From assembly GCF_033100135.1 (NCBI RefSeq), contig NZ_CP136920.1, forward strand, positions 1,488,001 to 1,552,000: a stretch of 64,000 nucleotides of DNA. Reading direction: 5' to 3'. Within the stretch, counting starts at the first letter, position 1, and each line of letters starts with the position of its first letter. This document shows, piece by piece, positions 25,414 to 34,107 of the stretch. Under the pieces are notes generated by a model. The model was not told the DNA's origin, did no database searches, and saw nothing but the letters and a program-made list of their open reading frames with translations. Origin of the DNA: Rubellicoccus peritrichatus. GTDB lineage: Bacteria > Verrucomicrobiota > Verrucomicrobiia > Opitutales > Cerasicoccaceae. Both the position numbers and the translations under genes were made by a program.

Positions 25414-26811
25414 ATGCTTGGTCGGCAAAAGAGGCGCTACAAGAACATCAGCTTTGCTGCTGATGTTTTGGCAGCACTGCTTATCCTCGAGGCGATCTAC
25501 CTTTTGCTGTTTTATGCTTCACCGCAGGTTGAGCCGGTTTTGCGCCATCTGACAGGATATCCTTTCAACCTTCAAGGAGTGGAGCATTTGACTGATGCCG
25601 GATGGCTTTTTGCGGTTATCCTGCTTTGCCTTTTTCTTGGGCTGCATACCACTCGTTTTTACTCAATCGATCTTTTTGCCGGAATGCGCCGTGTGTTTCT
25701 TGGTGCTTTCAAAGGTGTGCTCCTTGGTCTTGGTTTGGTGACGCTCTTCTTTTATGTCTTCTCGATCATCAATGTAAACCGCTCGCTGCTTTTTGGCTTT
25801 TTCATCAGCTTTTTTGCTTATCAGGTCACGAAAGAGTTCATTTATCGGAAATTTCTACTTCAGCGCCGTCTCAAACGCCGTCCATTAACGGCATTGGTTG
25901 TGGCTCCTGTTCAGGAAAAGGAGGCGATAGAGCAGCAGTTCGCGGCTGATGAGTGCTCAACAGTGAGCCTTGGCGGTTTTCTGGAGAAGACGGAGGATCT
26001 CGCCAGGGAGCTTTCAAGGCAGTCCTTTGATCTTGTGATTTTGGGCGACCATGAGCATCCGCAACAGGTGATCGAACTTGCTGAGGAGCAGGGGGTTGAG
26101 GTCTGGTATTTTGCTGATTTTATTTCACCGCTACTTTCGCGTCCGCAATTTGACGAGTTCGGTGGCCGTCCGGTTGTTGTCTTTTCGACCATTCCTCATT
26201 ACGAAGGCAAATTCCTGCTCAAACGGTTGGTCGATGTCTTTGGCTCAATGGCTTTGCTCGTTTTGTTTAGCCCGCTGCTAATACTTTGCGCTATCGCAAT
26301 CCGCCTGGAGAGCAAAGGGACAGTGCTTTTCCGCCAAAGCAGAACTGGCTGGCGTGGCCGAGCTTTTCCCATGGTCAAATTCCGGACAATGGCTAATGGA
26401 GCCGAGAACCAGCGGGCGGTATTGTCGGAATCGAACGAACATGAGGGTCCCGTTTTCAAAGCACGAAACGATCCCCGCGTCACCCGGGTTGGGGCATTTC
26501 TAAGGCGTTACAGCCTGGATGAGCTGCCACAGCTTTGGAATGTCCTCAAGGGAGACATGAGTCTGGTTGGACCGCGTCCCCTCCCAGTGGATGAGACGCT
26601 TCGCTTTGAGCGATTTCGCGATCGTCGCCGTCTGAGTGTTTTGCCTGGTCTGACCGGGCTTTGGCAGGTTTCTGGTCGTAGTGATATCCGTGATTTTGCC
26701 GAATGGGTGCGTTTGGACCTCGAATACATTGATCAGTGGAGTCTCTGGCTCGATCTGCGTATTTTGTTAAAAACGATTCCGGTAGTCCTTTCAGGTCAGG
26801 GAGCACGCTGA
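25414..26811 (+). CDS. Polyprenyl-phosphate glycosyl-1-phosphate transferase (WcaJ/CpsE-like)
   Basis: Initiates exopolysaccharide or glycan repeat synthesis by moving a hexose 1-phosphate from UDP-sugar to undecaprenyl phosphate. 465 residues: four to five N-terminal helices (about 15-150), a Rossmann-like CoA-binding-type middle (about 160-260), then the catalytic PNPT domain from about 270 (KRLVDVFGSMALLVLFSPLL, FRQSRTGWRGRAFPMVKFRTM, RRYSLDELPQLWNVLKGDMS, LVGPRPLP, LPGLTGLWQVSGRS). The Asp-Glu pair of SLDELPQ is intact. In PEP-CTERM bacteria such enzymes often act with exosortase-linked glycan synthesis. No other EPS genes are adjacent. Confidence 0.93.
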   Translation: MLGRQKRRYKNISFAADVLAALLILEAIYLLLFYASPQVEPVLRHLTGYPFNLQGVEHLTDAGWLFAVILLCLFLGLHTTRFYSIDLFAGMRRVFLGAFKGVLLGLGLVTLFFYVFSIINVNRSLLFGFFISFFAYQVTKEFIYRKFLLQRRLKRRPLTALVVAPVQEKEAIEQQFAADECSTVSLGGFLEKTEDLARELSRQSFDLVILGDHEHPQQVIELAEEQGVEVWYFADFISPLLSRPQFDEFGGRPVVVFSTIPHYEGKFLLKRLVDVFGSMALLVLFSPLLILCAIAIRLESKGTVLFRQSRTGWRGRAFPMVKFRTMANGAENQRAVLSESNEHEGPVFKARNDPRVTRVGAFLRRYSLDELPQLWNVLKGDMSLVGPRPLPVDETLRFERFRDRRRLSVLPGLTGLWQVSGRSDIRDFAEWVRLDLEYIDQWSLWLDLRILLKTIPVVLSGQGAR

Positions 26812-26969
26812 TTTGTCGATAAAATGTAACGCGGAAAAGAGTTGAAACGTGGAAAAACGCATACTAGAACTTGTCTTTTATGGTATTCCATCACTTCGTT
26901 TCAAATCGTCAGTATGCCTTGGTTAAGCAGCATGCTTTCGATGTTTGCCTGAACCACTCTGTTTCCTGA

Positions 26970-27608
26970 ATGGGTAAGCATCCTTTTTCCGGACGCGGCC
27001 GACGCAATTTTAACAGAGGCCCTCGTAAGAACGAACGCATTCGCGTTCCTGAAATCCGTGTGATCGGTCCTGATGGGCAGAACGCAGGTATCATGAAGAC
27101 ACGTGAGGCTCTTGAGCTCGCTAAAGGTGCGGGTTTGGATTTGCTTGAGATTTCGCCCAACGCCAAGCCACCTGTATGCCGTATCCTTGATTACGGTAAG
27201 TACATGTATGAGCAGAGCAAGAAGGACAAGGAGAGCAAAAGCACCCAGGCTCGCATGAAGGAAGTCAAATTCCGTGTCCGTGTTGACCAGCATGACTACA
27301 TGACGAAGATTCGCCATGGTGAGCAGTTCCTCTGGAAGGGCTCTAAGGTTAAGCTCACTCTGATGTTCCGTGGCCGTGAGATGGAACACAAAGAATTGGG
27401 CTTTGATGTGATCAAGCGCGCAGTCAAGGACTTGGATCATATTGCCACGCCGGATAATCAGCCAAGGCTTGCCGGTAGAAACATTACGATGACGGTATCG
27501 CCACTCCCGGCCAACCGCAGAAAGTTGAAGTGGACGGCAGATGGTGACTATGAAGAGCCTGAAGAAGAGTCACACGATTCAGGAGATGAGCATGAGGAGC
27601 ATTCTTGA
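26970..27608 (+). CDS. infC: Translation initiation factor IF-3
   Basis: Binds the 30S subunit and controls start-codon choice. 212 residues with an ATG start at 26970, directly preceded by an in-frame TGA; unlike many bacteria the start is not AUU or AUA. N-domain about 20-90 (IRVPEIRVIGPDGQNAGIM, LDLLEISPNAKPPVCRILDYGKY), linker, C-domain about 95-185 (KEVKFRVRVDQHDYMTKIRH, FLWKGSKVKLTLMFRGREM). An acidic tail, DGDYEEPEEESHDSGDEHEE, extends beyond the usual end. The rpmI-rplT genes that often follow are absent; an amidase gene overlaps the 3' end. Confidence 0.95.
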   Translation: MGKHPFSGRGRRNFNRGPRKNERIRVPEIRVIGPDGQNAGIMKTREALELAKGAGLDLLEISPNAKPPVCRILDYGKYMYEQSKKDKESKSTQARMKEVKFRVRVDQHDYMTKIRHGEQFLWKGSKVKLTLMFRGREMEHKELGFDVIKRAVKDLDHIATPDNQPRLAGRNITMTVSPLPANRRKLKWTADGDYEEPEEESHDSGDEHEEHS

Positions 27609-28653
27609 GTCGCTCTTCGCGTCTCAGGTTTTCAACGCATCCTTAATTCCTTCTAGTTATTTTGGCCAACGTCGATGGCCGTTTCTTTGCGGCTTGCTGA
27701 TTTTCGTTTTTGCCGGATCCCTGCAGGGGGAGACTCGTGAGCTGCATGGCTCAACTTACGTAAGCTTGCCAAAAATCGCTTCGCAGCTCGGCATGAAGCT
27801 GCAGTGGATTCAGCCGCAAAAAGAGGTGGAGCTTAAAAGCAAGTGGACGACACTTCGCTTTGAATTACACCAACGCCATTTTTTTCTGAATGGCCGTAAA
27901 GTTGCCTTGGGAAACCCGGTTGCACTAAGCCGTGGCCAGCTTTTCATTAGCCAGCGTGATATTCAGAAAACGCTTCAGCCATTATTAACACCGCAAATTT
28001 TTGCCGAAAGCAGTCCGAAGCTTTACCATATCGTCATTGATCCCGGGCATGGTGGGCATGACCCCGGGGCTGAGAATCGCAAATTGCGTGTCAATGAGAA
28101 GAGTACCACGCTCGATCTTGCCAAGCGAATGAAGAAGAAGCTGGAGCGCCTTGGTTACAAAGTGACACTTACTCGAGATACGGACAAATTCATCTCATTG
28201 GGTGAGCGTCCAGCCATCGCAAATCGAGTTAAAGCTGACCTCTTTATTAGTCTTCATTTCAATGCGGTTGCCTCTAGCAAGGTGAAAGGATTGGAGACAT
28301 TTGCCATGACTCCCGCAGGACATCCGTCTTCGAGTCAGAGTAATATGACTTCTTCCGCTCGCCGAACTTATCCCGGTAACAAAAACGATACTTGGAACGT
28401 CCTCGCCGCCTACTATCTGCAGAGCGCCATGCTTAAAAACCATAAGCAGACGGATCGTGGTGTGAAGCGAGCACGCTTTGCCGTCTTGAAAAACCTGAAT
28501 TGCCCGGGAGTGCTGGTCGAAGGTGGATTCGTCACGCATCCCACCGAAGGTAAAAATATTGGTAGTGCCGCTTATCGCGAGAAACTTGCTGATAGTTTAG
28601 TTGAAGGGATTCTGACTTATCAAAAAACACTCAATCGCGTCAGGGGGAGGTAA
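27592..28653 (+). CDS. N-acetylmuramoyl-L-alanine amidase (Amidase_3, AmiC-like)
   Basis: Periplasmic peptidoglycan hydrolase that removes stem peptides, usually during cell division. From the ATG at 27592 (AGGAG six bases upstream) the product is 353 residues and overlaps infC by 17 bases. A hydrophobic export segment lies at about 28-45 (PFLCGLLIFVFAGSL), then a copper-amine-oxidase-like beta domain (about 50-140), then Amidase_3 from about 150. Zinc ligands are seen in VIDPGHGGHDPGAE (His), NEKSTTLDLA (Glu) and ISLHFNA (His); the catalytic Glu is in VLVEGGFVTHP. All are intact. The next gene starts 3 bp later. Confidence 0.92.
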   Translation: MRSILESLFASQVFNASLIPSSYFGQRRWPFLCGLLIFVFAGSLQGETRELHGSTYVSLPKIASQLGMKLQWIQPQKEVELKSKWTTLRFELHQRHFFLNGRKVALGNPVALSRGQLFISQRDIQKTLQPLLTPQIFAESSPKLYHIVIDPGHGGHDPGAENRKLRVNEKSTTLDLAKRMKKKLERLGYKVTLTRDTDKFISLGERPAIANRVKADLFISLHFNAVASSKVKGLETFAMTPAGHPSSSQSNMTSSARRTYPGNKNDTWNVLAAYYLQSAMLKNHKQTDRGVKRARFAVLKNLNCPGVLVEGGFVTHPTEGKNIGSAAYREKLADSLVEGILTYQKTLNRVRGR

Positions 28654-28656
28654 GGA

Positions 28657-29031
28657 ATGAATGCGCTCCAATTACTTGCTATTGCTGCTGGTGGTGCTAT
28701 CGGAGCTGTCCTTCGTGCGCTCATGTCAGTCTGGATACCGACTGAATTTCCCTGGGCGACATTTGTGGTCAATGTCGTCGGCTCACTGATCATTGGTTTT
28801 ATCTTCGGGCTTGAGGCAACGCACCTTACGCTGCATCCGCATCTGCGCGTTTTCCTCACTGCTGGCTTTTGTGGTGCTTTGACCACTTTTTCGACTTTTA
28901 GCTACCAGACTCTTTCGCTTTTTAATACCGGACAGACCAGTCTCGCGCTGGTCAACATTGCATTAAATGTTGTCATTACTTTGGTTGCGGTATGGGGGGG
29001 GCTGAAGCTGGCCACAGCGATCTTTGCTTAA
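28657..29031 (+). CDS. crcB: Fluoride ion channel CrcB/FluC
   Basis: Dual-topology fluoride exporter in the inner membrane. 124 residues, four hydrophobic helices. Family marks: IAAGGAIGAVLRALMS at the N-terminus, ATFVVNVVGSLIIGF with the conserved Asn, and AGFCGALTTFSTFSYQ with the Phe and Na-site Thr/Ser region. A single copy suggests a homodimer. It starts 3 bp after the amidase gene. I saw no fluoride riboswitch; expression is probably from the infC-amidase transcript. Confidence 0.95.
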   Translation: MNALQLLAIAAGGAIGAVLRALMSVWIPTEFPWATFVVNVVGSLIIGFIFGLEATHLTLHPHLRVFLTAGFCGALTTFSTFSYQTLSLFNTGQTSLALVNIALNVVITLVAVWGGLKLATAIFA

Positions 29032-29136
29032 GATTTGCTTTGGCTTTTGCCGTTCTCTGATTTGAGGAATGCCCTTTTCCCTTGCCGATTTAGGCCCCAA
29101 TCTATTACTACATTAAAGATTACCACGAAGTTTGAG

Positions 29137-29814
29137 ATGATGAAGTTTTTTCGCACTACGTTACTGACCTCCATTTTATTTGGGGCTTCCTTCGCTCATG
29201 CCGCCCTTGAGATTCGGATCGACTTCAGCAATAACGAAGGCACTCCGGGCGGCAATTGGAATCTGATACAGACAGGTGTCGCTCCAAATGCGTTGACTGA
29301 TTTTAATACAGGATCTAGTTCCGGAGCGTCACTCTCACTCGTCACGATGAGCACGGATAATGGCTTCTCCGTCAATTGGACGGGTGGCAATCTTGGTGGC
29401 TGGATGGAAGATTCAGCGGGTGATGATCTGATTGGGACTACAAGCTCTGGCCAGGTGGTTATTGATGGCCTTGGTAGTACCGTGGTTCAAATTGAATTGG
29501 TTAGTGCCTGGTTTGATAATCAAGTCAGTGGCACTTACCAGATTGATGGCAATAATGCGAACAGAACCCAGACGGGCGATCCTGTAGACGATCCGTGGCA
29601 GGGCAATGCGGATGGAACTGCTAATTATCTCATCTGGGATAGCATCACACCGACGCTTGGTGCGGTTACTATAGACCTGACTAACACATCGAACATCGCC
29701 GGAATTAGCGCCTTGCGCATTACTCAGGTGCCTGAGCCTGCAGCATGGGGATTGATGTTGGGATTCGCCTCATTGGCCTTGGTTGTCGTCCGCTTGCGCA
29801 GAAAGTCATCATAG
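29137..29814 (+). CDS. PEP-CTERM sorting domain protein
   Basis: Secreted protein of unknown function, 226 residues from the first of two adjacent ATGs (29137, 29140); the frame opens upstream but without a signal peptide. Signal peptide about 1-22 (FFRTTLLTSILFGASFAHA). The body is low in charge, with IEIDFSNNEGTPGGNW-like and TYQIDGNNANRTQTGDP stretches and no cysteine. The C-terminus VPEPAAWGLMLGFASLALVV and RLRRKSS is a textbook PEP-CTERM tail. Monocistronic, between crcB and an MscS gene. Confidence 0.87.
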   Translation: MMKFFRTTLLTSILFGASFAHAALEIRIDFSNNEGTPGGNWNLIQTGVAPNALTDFNTGSSSGASLSLVTMSTDNGFSVNWTGGNLGGWMEDSAGDDLIGTTSSGQVVIDGLGSTVVQIELVSAWFDNQVSGTYQIDGNNANRTQTGDPVDDPWQGNADGTANYLIWDSITPTLGAVTIDLTNTSNIAGISALRITQVPEPAAWGLMLGFASLALVVVRLRRKSS

Positions 29815-29929
29815 CGCACGAGTCCGCCGGTGAACGGGCTACGAATGCGGTTCATGATTTGAATAGAGCTCTAGACTATTTCGGTCTGGAAAAGTCATGT
29901 TACTTCCGGCATAGATTGGGAATCCGGAT

Positions 29930-31738
29930 ATGCGCGTTTTATTGCTACTGCCAATACTGATAGTTTGTTTGTGCACTTTGGGCTCTGCTCAAGTGAGCGA
30001 AGCACTTGTCAAAAATACCTATGAGAATGATTTACCTGAAGCACCAGCTACCGGGCGCGCGCTGCATCAGGTGTTTTATCTACCGCGCTTATCCAGCCCT
30101 ATCGAAGTATGGAAATCATTCATTCGCTACATGGATGAATACGGAAAAATTATAAAAGCTGAGGGCTACACGTGGGAGAACCGCGAAAAGTTAAAACGCA
30201 TGGAAGAGGGCATGCAGCACTTTTTCGACATGCGAGAGGTTCCACCGTCAGTTCGACTGACCAGTGCAATTGAAGCATCTATATATCTACGTGAAAGCAT
30301 CGCCAAGTTCAGCCACTTTGAGTTTGGTATGTTGCCCAACCGCGATCAGGCCTTTGCTGAAATGCGTGACGGTTATCCCGGTGTCTGGTCTCTGGATGAC
30401 AGTTTGGTTTCGATCGTTTACATCGATGGTGGTGAATTTAGAGGGAATTTCCAGTTTAGCCCGCAAAGTCTCGCGATGGCAAAAGGCATCTATGAGGCGA
30501 CAAGAGACCTTAGCTACATGGATCCATCCGTTGATGGATTGTATGAGTCTTACTTTTTGACTCCCGGCCCGTTGATCCCCGATTCCTGGATACATGCACT
30601 ACCATCATGGATGAATTCTCAGTTGTTCGACTTAAGTGTATGGCAGTGGGCTTGTGTTGTTTTCGGTTTTATTGCTTACGGGGTCATCGTCTTCTATCTG
30701 GCAAAGATCCTTTATGGAATTTCAAGGGAATGGTCGCCCTTTGCCAAAGGTATTGTTCGACTGATCGTTCCATTAGCATCCATTTTGATGATCATCTCTT
30801 TGTCGGACTTTCTTGCCTTTCAGATATTTGTTTCGGGGTACGTTTTGAGGGTAATTCGTTTTGTTGAATGGCTCTGTATTCTCGCCTCTACCTTGAGCGC
30901 TGTATTTATAATTGGCAGTATTATTTCCGATTTGATTATTCGATCAAAGCAAATTGCGGTTCATGGAATTGATTCAAACCTCATTCGTTTCGGGGTTAAG
31001 GTCGGCAGCTTGCTTGTCGCTACAGCTATTGCGATTGAAGGCGCGACGATGCTTGGTTTTTCCTTTGCTACTGTAGTTGCTGGAGCAGGGGTCACCGGAT
31101 TAGCCCTGGCCCTGGCCGCACAGGAGTCACTCCGCAATGTTTTTGGCAGTGTGATGTTACTTTTGGACAAGCCGTTTACGGTTGGTCAGCGTATCATTGT
31201 TCGCGGCCATGATGGTGTGGTCGAAGAGGTGGGGTTGAGATCTACCAAGATGCGCCTGCTCACTGGTCACCTCACGAGTATCCCTAATGAAGATATGGCC
31301 AAGGCGGATATCGAAAACATCGGCGAACGCCAATCCATTCGGAATCTTTTCCGTGTTTCCATTCCTTACGATACGCCACCCGATAAAATCAACCAGGCTT
31401 TGGAAATTGTGCGCAACCTGCTTGCGGTCGATGAGAATGATCCGGAAAGCGTGAAGCGTAACACTTGCGTGAATCATCCGGATTTCCCACCAAGAGTTTA
31501 CTTTGAGGAGTTCAGTGCCTCATCGTTGAGCTTGCTGGTTATTTTCTGGTATCATCCACCCGAGTATTGGGAGTACCGCAGTTATTGCGAATGGCTGAAT
31601 CTGGAAATTGTGAAGCAATACGACGCCGCTGATATCCAGTTCGCATTGCCGGCACAAACCACTTACCTGGCTGGTGATACAACGCGCCCTGTTTCGGCTG
31701 GAGTTTATGAGCTGGAAGTTCAGCCTGAGAGGGATTGA
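29930..31738 (+). CDS. MscS-family mechanosensitive channel with large N-terminal extension
   Basis: Inner-membrane osmotic safety valve or related channel, 602 residues. Signal peptide about 1-20, then a ~210-residue unrecognised periplasmic domain, four to five membrane helices about 225-390, and the MscS pore helix AGAGVTGLALALAAQESLRNV at about 385-405. The beta domain follows (PFTVGQRIIVRGHDGVVEEV, LRSTKMRLLTGHLTSIPN) and the C-terminal alpha/beta domain ends about 580. The pore helix keeps the Gly/Ala pattern. The first domain resembles no MscK or YbiO domain I recognise. Monocistronic. Confidence 0.92.
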   Translation: MRVLLLLPILIVCLCTLGSAQVSEALVKNTYENDLPEAPATGRALHQVFYLPRLSSPIEVWKSFIRYMDEYGKIIKAEGYTWENREKLKRMEEGMQHFFDMREVPPSVRLTSAIEASIYLRESIAKFSHFEFGMLPNRDQAFAEMRDGYPGVWSLDDSLVSIVYIDGGEFRGNFQFSPQSLAMAKGIYEATRDLSYMDPSVDGLYESYFLTPGPLIPDSWIHALPSWMNSQLFDLSVWQWACVVFGFIAYGVIVFYLAKILYGISREWSPFAKGIVRLIVPLASILMIISLSDFLAFQIFVSGYVLRVIRFVEWLCILASTLSAVFIIGSIISDLIIRSKQIAVHGIDSNLIRFGVKVGSLLVATAIAIEGATMLGFSFATVVAGAGVTGLALALAAQESLRNVFGSVMLLLDKPFTVGQRIIVRGHDGVVEEVGLRSTKMRLLTGHLTSIPNEDMAKADIENIGERQSIRNLFRVSIPYDTPPDKINQALEIVRNLLAVDENDPESVKRNTCVNHPDFPPRVYFEEFSASSLSLLVIFWYHPPEYWEYRSYCEWLNLEIVKQYDAADIQFALPAQTTYLAGDTTRPVSAGVYELEVQPERD

Positions 31739-31787
31739 AGAGCTTGTCTTCCCCATTCTGCGTAGCTGGTTCCTTTCTTAGGTGAGA

Positions 31788-31852
31788 TATTATGGGAATA
31801 ATATATTGTTTTTAAACTTGATTAATGTCAGTTAAGGAATAAAATAATATTC
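31788..31852. promoter_or_regulatory. Two 16-bp palindromes before hipBA, candidate HipB operators
   Basis: TATTATGGGAATAATA (31788-31803, 6-4-6) and GAATAAAATAATATTC (31837-31852, 5-6-5) are inverted repeats of equal length. The second ends 3 bases before the GTG start. HipB-type antitoxins autorepress by binding such short palindromes in their own promoter; binding here is inferred. Confidence 0.45.
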
Positions 31853-31855
31853 ATT

Positions 31856-32167
31856 GTGTTTGAACTGGCTACACCACATGAGACAGCAAAAGCCATTGCT
31901 GAGCGTGTCCGACAGATGCGTGTCAGTCGTGGGCTAACGCAGGAGGAGCTCGCTCAGCGGGCTGGGATTGCATTTCCCACTTATCGGCATTTTGAGCAAA
32001 CTGGCAGGATCGCCTTCGAGCGTCTGCTTCAAGTGGCTTCTGCTTTGGAGTGCATGGATGCCTTCAATGATTTGTTCCAACCCGATGCGTATCAATCCTT
32101 GGATGAGATTGAATCGAGTGACGATTCGAATAAAGAAATGATACAATCCAAGAGGGTTAGAAAATGA
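31856..32167 (+). CDS. hipB: HipB-like XRE-family antitoxin/regulator
   Basis: Predicted DNA-binding antitoxin, 103 residues from a GTG at 31856. A helix-turn-helix of the XRE/Cro type spans about 13-70 (RVRQMRVSRGLTQEELAQRA, FPTYRHFEQTGRIAFERLLQ), followed by a loose acidic tail. It overlaps hipA by 4 bases (ATGA), the usual arrangement for toxin-antitoxin pairs. It should bind HipA and repress the operon; two candidate operators lie just upstream. Confidence 0.9.
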   Translation: MFELATPHETAKAIAERVRQMRVSRGLTQEELAQRAGIAFPTYRHFEQTGRIAFERLLQVASALECMDAFNDLFQPDAYQSLDEIESSDDSNKEMIQSKRVRK

Positions 32168-33408
32168 GGTTGAATATCGTTTACAATGGCGAATCCGTTG
32201 GACAATTGCTCGACAGTACGAAGGGCATATTCTTCGAGTATGATGAGGGTTTCATTGATAAGGAGATTGAGCTTTCGCCGGTAAAGTTGAAATTACAGAA
32301 GCGAGTCTATGGTCCTTGGGACATGAACTTTTTGCGGTTACCCGGACTGGCTTATGATTCATTACCAGACCGTTACGGAATGGCGGTTCTGAGGAGACGT
32401 TTCAATGAGTTGGGCGAAGCGAATCCGAGCCCATTACAGATGCTTGCTTTTCTCGGAACACGAACCATGGGGGCTCTAACTTATGAGCCTGCCAATGGTG
32501 ATCCGGATGAAAGCAGGGCTGTCGATTTGGTGCATGCAGCGCAGTCAGCCCGGGCGATTATAGAGATGGACCATGCGAGTGAGCTCGACCCGGCTCTAGT
32601 GGCATCGGGTGCGACCGCGGGAGGTGCACGCCCCAAAGTTCTTGTGGCAATGAGTCAATCGCGGGAGATCATCGTGACCGGATCTGATTGTATCCCTGAT
32701 GGCCTGGGTGCATGGCTCCTCAAGCTGGAAACTGATGAATCGCATAGTACTGCAATGGGACGACTGGAGATGGCATATTCCCTTATGGCGAAAGCTGCGG
32801 GTATCACGATTCCTGAAACCTGTTTGGTGCCGGGTCCGGATGGCTTGGCGCATTTTGGCATCAGGCGGTTTGATCGTGATATAAATGATCCCAATGTGCG
32901 TTATCACACTCATACGTTCGCTGGTATGTTCCAACTGGATTTCCAGAGTCCCAGTTTGGACTATGACGGACTCTTGCGGATGACGCGTGCGTTGACGAGA
33001 GACGCAACCCAGGTCGCTGAGGTTTTTCGTAGAATGATTTTTAATGTCCTCGGCTACAATCACGATGATCATGCCAAGAACTTTTCATTTCTGATGGCTC
33101 CCGATGGTCGATGGCGACTGTCGCCTGCCTATGATTTGCTTTTTTGCGAAAACTATCATGAAGGCAATTGGATGATGGTTGGTGGGAAACGAAACGGAAT
33201 CACCTATGATGACTTCTTGCGCCTTGGAGAAGTTCATTCCTTATCGAGGCGCACAGTTGATGAAATGATTGATGATGTTCGGGTTGCTCTAGGAAAGTGG
33301 CGCACGTTTGCGAAAAAGACTGGAGTTGGCTCTGGCTACCTTGAGACCGTTGCCAGCTGCATAAAAAAGGTGGACGTTGGTCCTTCACCATCAAGAAACG
33401 TGCCTTGA
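32164..33408 (+). CDS. hipA: HipA-like serine/threonine kinase toxin
   Basis: Toxin of a HipBA-type module; the E. coli protein phosphorylates glutamyl-tRNA synthetase and causes dormancy. 414 residues. HipA N-terminal domain about 1-105 (ending LAFLGTRTMGAL), then the kinase-like C-terminal domain: SGATAGGARPKVLV (P-loop-like), DGLGAWLLKLE with the ATP Lys, the catalytic loop NHDDHAKNFSFL and the metal-binding SPAYDLLF. These sites are intact, so the kinase is probably active. The target could differ from HipA. Confidence 0.92.
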   Translation: MRLNIVYNGESVGQLLDSTKGIFFEYDEGFIDKEIELSPVKLKLQKRVYGPWDMNFLRLPGLAYDSLPDRYGMAVLRRRFNELGEANPSPLQMLAFLGTRTMGALTYEPANGDPDESRAVDLVHAAQSARAIIEMDHASELDPALVASGATAGGARPKVLVAMSQSREIIVTGSDCIPDGLGAWLLKLETDESHSTAMGRLEMAYSLMAKAAGITIPETCLVPGPDGLAHFGIRRFDRDINDPNVRYHTHTFAGMFQLDFQSPSLDYDGLLRMTRALTRDATQVAEVFRRMIFNVLGYNHDDHAKNFSFLMAPDGRWRLSPAYDLLFCENYHEGNWMMVGGKRNGITYDDFLRLGEVHSLSRRTVDEMIDDVRVALGKWRTFAKKTGVGSGYLETVASCIKKVDVGPSPSRNVP

Positions 33409-33609
33409 GACCGTTTAACGGTAAGAAGCTTCCCATTCTGCTTTCATGAGCGATGTTTACGAATCGCAACCAAAATCCTAATGCGCAGACAGCAAAGCAG
33501 CAGTGCAAGCAGCAAAGCAAAAGGCTCGTAATCTAAGCAAAGCCAGCAAAGAAGTACTCGTATCTTATACTGTAGATACCTTCACTTTGTCAATCAATTT
33601 CCACGAGCG

Positions 33610-33942
33610 CTAAGGTGATGCGAGACCCTTGTTTGCCTTCAATTTGGCTCTCTGCCGGTAGCTTTTACGAATTCCCACAAAGCCGATAACGATAAGGCCG
33701 GTTGCGAATGCGTAGATTTGCGGTTCGGGAATCAATTCTACGGTGATTGGTTTGGAAGCAATGTCATCTTTGACTTTGTCATCAAGCAGTAGTCTGCCTG
33801 CTACAAAACCTTCCACTGTTTGTTGATTCGCCAACTCGACCGTTTGATTTTTACCAACAGCTGTGGTGCCAGCCTGAGCCCAACTCGAGAGAAGGATACA
33901 GAATATGATTACAAAAGAGAGCAAGGGGGTGAACGCACTCAT
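33610..33942 (-). CDS. Very small PEP-CTERM protein
   Basis: 110 residues: a signal peptide (about 1-24, LSFVIIFCILLSSWAQA), only ~45 residues of mature sequence (TVELANQQTVEGFVAGRLLL), and a PEP-CTERM tail LIPEPQIYAFATGLIVIGFV with the basic stretch RKSYRQRAKLK. With such a small passenger it could be a peptide-like surface or matrix component. It is on the minus strand between hipA and tgt, separated from both by 160-200 bp that hold no gene. Confidence 0.8.
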   Translation of the reverse strand: MSAFTPLLSFVIIFCILLSSWAQAGTTAVGKNQTVELANQQTVEGFVAGRLLLDDKVKDDIASKPITVELIPEPQIYAFATGLIVIGFVGIRKSYRQRAKLKANKGLASP

Positions 33943-34107
33943 TATCAGGATAGTAGAATTTAGTTAAAATATTCATAATGCTATCCAGTCTTGTCAAATA
34001 TCAGGATTATCCGATGGGCCTTATGCATGTGCATTGGAATGGCCTCATGTTGGGGCGCTGAAATGGCCTATTTGGCGAAAATCGATGTGCTAAGAGTGCT
34101 TTATCAC

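Noticed and set aside
28600-28656. Possible fluoride riboswitch before crcB
   Set aside because: Only 3 bp separate the amidase stop from crcB and no fluoride aptamer pattern is present.
33480-33560. Repeated 'cagcaaagcag' tract, possible CRISPR-like or tandem repeat
   Set aside because: Units are irregular, short and without spacers; simple purine-rich sequence.
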